Origin: Malassezia japonica
Lineage: Eukaryota; Basidiomycota; Malasseziomycetes; Malasseziales; Malasseziaceae
Direction: 5' to 3'
Length of the DNA: 64,000 nt
NCBI RefSeq assembly: GCF_029542785.1
Contig: NC_083378.1
Coordinates: 310,001 to 374,000 of the forward strand
The notes beneath the pieces are model-generated. The model worked only from the letters and a program-made list of their open reading frames with translations. It did no database searches and was not told the origin of the DNA. This document shows positions 60,388 to 64,000 of the stretch, in pieces. Each line of letters starts with the position of its first letter. Positions within the stretch are counted from its first letter, which is position 1. The position numbers and the translations under genes are program-made.

Positions 60388-62477
60388 TCACGTGCTAGAA
60401 TCGGCGAGGTTGCGGAAGAGGACATCGGCGCGCTCCACGGCGTTGGCCTCGGTCAGGTCGCCTTGGAGGGCGTGCATCCGCAGACGCACCACGAGTTCGC
60501 GGAGCTTCTGGCGGGATATAGTCACCGTTTCTTCGAGGTAGGTCGAAATGAGGGGGTCGTGCAGCAACTCGGGGATCTGTGCACGCTGCTGTGCGTCGTA
60601 GCGCAACGTCGCTTGCATCGTCCGGATCAGCAGCGGATCGACGCGGGGAGAGCTTGGATCATCGAGGACGCGGTGTGGGGGGAATGCGATCGTGTGCTTC
60701 GGATCGATAATCGCGTCCAACTTGCGGTCCGCAGGCAGGCGGTCAAAAGGAGGGCGGCCATAGACCATTTGGTACAATATACATCCCAGCGACCACACGT
60801 CGCTGGCTTTGCCGGCTTTGTAGACGCGGCGGCCATGCGCCTTGGCCATCTTGATCGCCTCGGGCGCCATGTAGTTGGGCGTGCCGACAATCGCGTCGCG
60901 CGAAATGTGGATCGTGCCGAGCGGGATCTTTTGCGCAATGCCAAAGTCGATCAGCTTCAGGCGGTTGCCGACCACGAGAAAGTTGGCGGGCTTGAGGTCG
61001 GTGTGCACGAGGTTGCCTTCTTCGTGGATAAAGTGCACCGCCTCGAGCATCTGCCGCCAGTAGTCGCAGATCTGGGCGTGGCCGAGGGGGGCATGTGCTT
61101 TGAGGACGTGCGCAAAGTCCATCTCGCCGAGTTCCAGGAGCTGTGTGAGTGCATAGACGTACAATTTTTAGCGTGTCTTTGTTGAGGCGGTGGCCAAAGT
61201 ACCGCAGGATATAGCGCTCGTTGCCGGGGCGCTGCGCAAGCTGCTCTAGCAGCTGCGCTTCTTGCACCAGCTCGTCGCGCGACTCGGGCTCCAGACGGCG
61301 AAGGGATACTTGCTTCATCGCAAAGTAGCCTTGGTGCGCCTCGTCGATCTCTTCCATACGGACACCTTCCTCGCCGGCAACCGCGGCAGGGATCGCAAGG
61401 GGGCCACGCACTTGCCATACGGTCGAGAAACCACCTTCGCCGGCTCGCCGCACTTTGAGGAAGCGGCAGCCACGAAAGGTCGTCTCTTTCGCCATCGGCT
61501 TCTGACCCATGGGGGGGGTATAGTTGGCACGGCCCTGGCGCTCTGCTTCGCTTAGCATCCGCTGCAGATAGTCGTTCTCCAGGTCCGGCGAGGCCGCGGG
61601 GGGGGGTTGCGACGAAAGCGGGGGAAGCGGCGTGACGGCCGGGGCTTTTTCGGGGGCACGTAGTGCCGCATGCTTCTCTGCAGCACGATTCTGTACGTCG
61701 GCCAGCGGCGCACGGCCCTGCATCTCTGCCGGCTTCTCGGCACGATTGTGCACCTCGGCCAGCGGCGCACGCGCTAGTCCTGCACGCGGCTCATTCGTGG
61801 GCAGCGGAATCGGCGCAGCAAGGATCTCGTGCATGGCCGAGGCCTTGGGCTCTGTAGGCGTTTTTGGAGCACGGAATGCGGGAATCTCGGGGATATCGGT
61901 CGGCTTGAGGCGCAGTGTGGCGTGTGCAGGATCCGTAGACGTGCTCGCTGTATCGGGCTCGTTCGGCGCGTCGGTCTCGGCAGGCTCTTTGGCTGCCTTG
62001 GCGGGCTCTGTCGTTCCTGCCTCTGTCGCAGGCGCATTATGAGCCGCAATTCCATCAACTTCCCCCGCTTCCTGCTCGTCCTCTTCAAACTTGTGCCGCA
62101 ACACGCGCTGCGGCCGGGTGTGGGCACTTGCCGAGCGGACCGTCGAGCCTGCATTAGCTTCAATACGTACGTAGTTTGCGCAGGCTGTTGCCCACACTGC
62201 GCGGACCTGTACTCATCGTCAGGCTGCCACGCAGCGTGCGCGATCCCGGCGGCGGCCCCGGCGTCACACACGCGTCCAACGCGGCGCCTTTCTGTGTCGG
62301 ACTGTCGGTCGGCGGCGGCGGCGGAGGCGGCGGCGCGGCCGCGCCGGACGCATTGTCCGCGCTATAGATATGACTTATCCGCGGCGGAGTCGGCAGCGGA
62401 CTCGCGTCCGTATCTGGCACGGTCCCCGCGCGCTTCGGCGTGCCTGGCGTCGCGCCCTGCGCCATGGCCATCTCCAT
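60388..62477 (-). CDS. MPS1: Spindle-checkpoint kinase Mps1/TTK
   Basis: Mps1 drives spindle-pole duplication and the spindle assembly checkpoint. Two 22-nt introns (62149-62170 and 61141-61162) are removed to give 681 residues. The N-terminus is Pro-rich and low-complexity. The kinase domain spans about 325-600: GCRFLKVRRAGEGGFSTVWQ, GYFAMKQVSLRRLEP, LELGEMDFAHVLK (the Mps1-specific hinge motif), HTDLKPANFLVVGNRLKLID with Thr in place of the usual Arg of HRD (a hallmark of Mps1), VGTPNYMAPEAIKM. The second intron sits at the hinge. The ATG at 62477 is the first of three closely spaced in-frame ATGs. Confidence 0.93.
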
Positions 62478-62634
62478 GGCGCCACGCGGTGTTGTTGTGT
62501 TGGACGGAATTATTTTCACGTGTCGTCCGAATGAAGCGCACGTGGTGACCTTAATTTCAGCTGACAAGCGTGCATGCAGCCGTGCATGCATTGAGCTGAG
62601 CGTCTTCGCGCCGTAGAAGTTTTCCTTATCCAGC
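62478..62634. promoter_or_regulatory. Divergent promoter MPS1 / MFS transporter
   Basis: This 157-bp region has CACGTG at 62517-62522 and 62539-62544. Confidence 0.5.
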
Positions 62635-64000
62635 ATGTCTGAGCCCGTACTTCAGCCCGGAGGCATTGAGAAAGACTACCACACCGGCGTCCTGAACGAG
62701 AAGCTCGAGCATGGCGGTCTCGGTCTCTCTGGCTCGGACGTTCTCTCGCACCACGTCGAAGCTTCGGCTGTGGACGAAGTGTACGCGCGCAAGGTGTATG
62801 TGCTCAACAAGATCATCAACGAGCACATCGGCATGACCTGGTGGCACTATGGCCTGTTCCTCGTGTGTGGTGTTGGCTGGTTCCTGGACAATGCGTGGTT
62901 GCAGCTGGTCGCGATCATTCTCCCCCAGGTCAAGAACGAGTTCTTCCCCGGTATCACAACGCACGAAGGCATCGCGCAGCCGCGTTTCATGACACTCTCT
63001 GTCTTTGCTGGTATGCTCATCGGCGCTGCGTTCTGGGGTGTGGCTGCAGACATTGTCGGCCGCCGCTTTTCGTTCAACGCGACACTCCTCCTTGCGGCCA
63101 TCTTTGGAACGGCCTCGGGCGGCGCGACGTCCTTTACTGCGCTCGGTGGCCTGTTTGGTGCGCTGTGCTTTGGTCTCGGCGGTGCGCTGCCCGTCGACGG
63201 TATGCTCCTGCTCGAGTTCCTGCCCGGTAACCGCCAGAACCTCCTTGCGGGCCTCTCGGTCTTCTGGTCGCTGGGCCAGCTGATTGCGTCGCTGATTGCG
63301 TGGGGTCTCGTGGTCAAGTTTAGCTGCGACCCCGAGGTCATGGGCGACTGTCTGATCAAAAACTCGCGTGGCTGGGTCGCTTCGAACGCCAGCTGGCGCT
63401 ACCTGATCTTTATTATCGGCGGCATTACCTTCTTTTGCTTCTTTTTGCGTTTCATCGTGTTCCGCATCCCCGAGTCGCCCAAGTACTTCCTGGCGAAGGG
63501 CCGCGACGCGGAGGCGGTTGATGCGATGCACCGCTTTGCCAAGATGTGCGGCCGTCCGCTGCCTGAGGACATGCTCTCTGTGAGCATTCTGCGCTCGGCC
63601 GCGGGCCAGGACGAGTACATGGACTACAAGGAAGAGGTCGTGCGTTCCAAGCTCGGCTTTGTCGACAGCGCCAAAATGTCCCTGCGCAACCTGCGCGAGG
63701 ATCTCGCGCGCAGCTCGAAAGGCAACACGCGCTCCGGCATCAAGGCCCTGTTTGCGACGCGCCAGCTCGGCTACACGACCGCGATGATCTGGCTGCTGTG
63801 GGCTATCATCGGCCTGGCCTACCCCCTCTTTTCTTCGTTCATTGTGCTGTACCTGGGTGACAGTGCGTCGGGCCCTGACTCGACGTACATGACCTACCGC
63901 AACTACGCGATTGTGTCGGTGTGTGGTGTGCCCGGCAGCATTATCGCCGCATTCCTTGTCGAGATTCCCCGCTCGGGCCGCCGCGGTGCGCTGATGATCA
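62635..64000 (+). CDS. MFS transporter (sugar-porter/SV2-like), 3' end cut by window
   Basis: At least 455 codons run open to the end of the window. The protein has an acidic N-terminus, then MFS membrane segments: MTWWHYGLFLVCGVGWFLD, FAGMLIGAAFWGVAADIVGR (the loop 2-3 signature), GALCFGLGGALPVDGMLLLE, FLPGNRQNLLAGLSVFWSLG and, after a central loop with IPESPKYFLAKGRD, the second half (YTTAMIWLLWAIIGLAYPLF). The PESPKYF motif and the GALPVDG segment fit fungal SV2/SVOP-like transporters annotated as sugar or metabolite carriers. The substrate cannot be told. No intron is visible in the part seen. Confidence 0.85.
   Translation, partial: MSEPVLQPGGIEKDYHTGVLNEKLEHGGLGLSGSDVLSHHVEASAVDEVYARKVYVLNKIINEHIGMTWWHYGLFLVCGVGWFLDNAWLQLVAIILPQVKNEFFPGITTHEGIAQPRFMTLSVFAGMLIGAAFWGVAADIVGRRFSFNATLLLAAIFGTASGGATSFTALGGLFGALCFGLGGALPVDGMLLLEFLPGNRQNLLAGLSVFWSLGQLIASLIAWGLVVKFSCDPEVMGDCLIKNSRGWVASNASWRYLIFIIGGITFFCFFLRFIVFRIPESPKYFLAKGRDAEAVDAMHRFAKMCGRPLPEDMLSVSILRSAAGQDEYMDYKEEVVRSKLGFVDSAKMSLRNLREDLARSSKGNTRSGIKALFATRQLGYTTAMIWLLWAIIGLAYPLFSSFIVLYLGDSASGPDSTYMTYRNYAIVSVCGVPGSIIAAFLVEIPRSGRRGALMI

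Overview
This 64-kb window is dense, GC-rich fungal nuclear DNA. The gene set (ERG6, a MEF2-type MADS factor, ARPC5, NR2C2AP, CRIPT, an EF-hand MscS channel, an MPR1-type acetyltransferase) and the packing of 40 protein genes (about one per 1.6 kb) suggest a basidiomycetous yeast, most likely Malassezia-like. The genus is an inference. I see no rRNA, tRNA, transposon or CRISPR array.

The most striking property is splicing. By matching reading frames to known families I can place 47 introns in 21 genes. Of these, 45 are 22-34 nt long and 32 are exactly 22 nt. The common form is GTACGT-N7-CTNACNCAG, with the branch-site adenosine five nucleotides from the exon and no room for a polypyrimidine tract. 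Many genes look broken in a plain six-frame reading until these introns are removed; they then encode full-length, family-sized proteins (CDK1 of 297 aa, histone H4 of 103 aa, LSM8 of 96 aa). Only ERG6 (124 nt) and ATP1 (94 nt) have a longer intron. The window also encodes U2AF65 and PRP40, two factors that handle branch sites and 3' splice sites, divergently from one 64-bp promoter.

Layout. 0-9 kb: zinc-finger factor, DHODH, LSM8, ERG6, CRIPT, ASF1, DUS4 and NR2C2AP. 9-25 kb: a membrane protein, VPS10, a MADS factor, a mechanosensitive channel, POP3 and a glutamine-rich RasGEF. 25-36 kb: an inactive-looking USP25/28 relative, a YEA4-type nucleotide-sugar transporter, a sterol acyltransferase, LCP5, VPS1, ATP1 and mitochondrial bL21m. 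36-48 kb: PPT1, RVS161, VPS60, a pseudouridine-5'-phosphatase relative, a membrane protein, PXMP4, CDC28, NUP53, an MPR1-type acetyltransferase and histone H4. 48-64 kb: GUK1, SSZ1, PRP40, U2AF65, CLA4, ARPC5, a TPS3/TSL1-type trehalose regulator, MPS1 and an MFS transporter cut by the window end.

Genes alternate strands in tight divergent and convergent pairs. Start codons are as close as 18 bp apart (DUS4/NR2C2AP). Convergent stop codons abut (26776/26777 and 40044/40045) or interlock (ASF1/DUS4). The palindrome CACGTG occurs in 17 of about 26 upstream regions. Common functional themes are membrane traffic (VPS10, VPS1, VPS60, RVS161), actin polarity (CLA4, ARPC5, RVS161, RasGEF), sterol metabolism (ERG6, sterol acyltransferase) and cell-cycle kinases (CDC28, MPS1).
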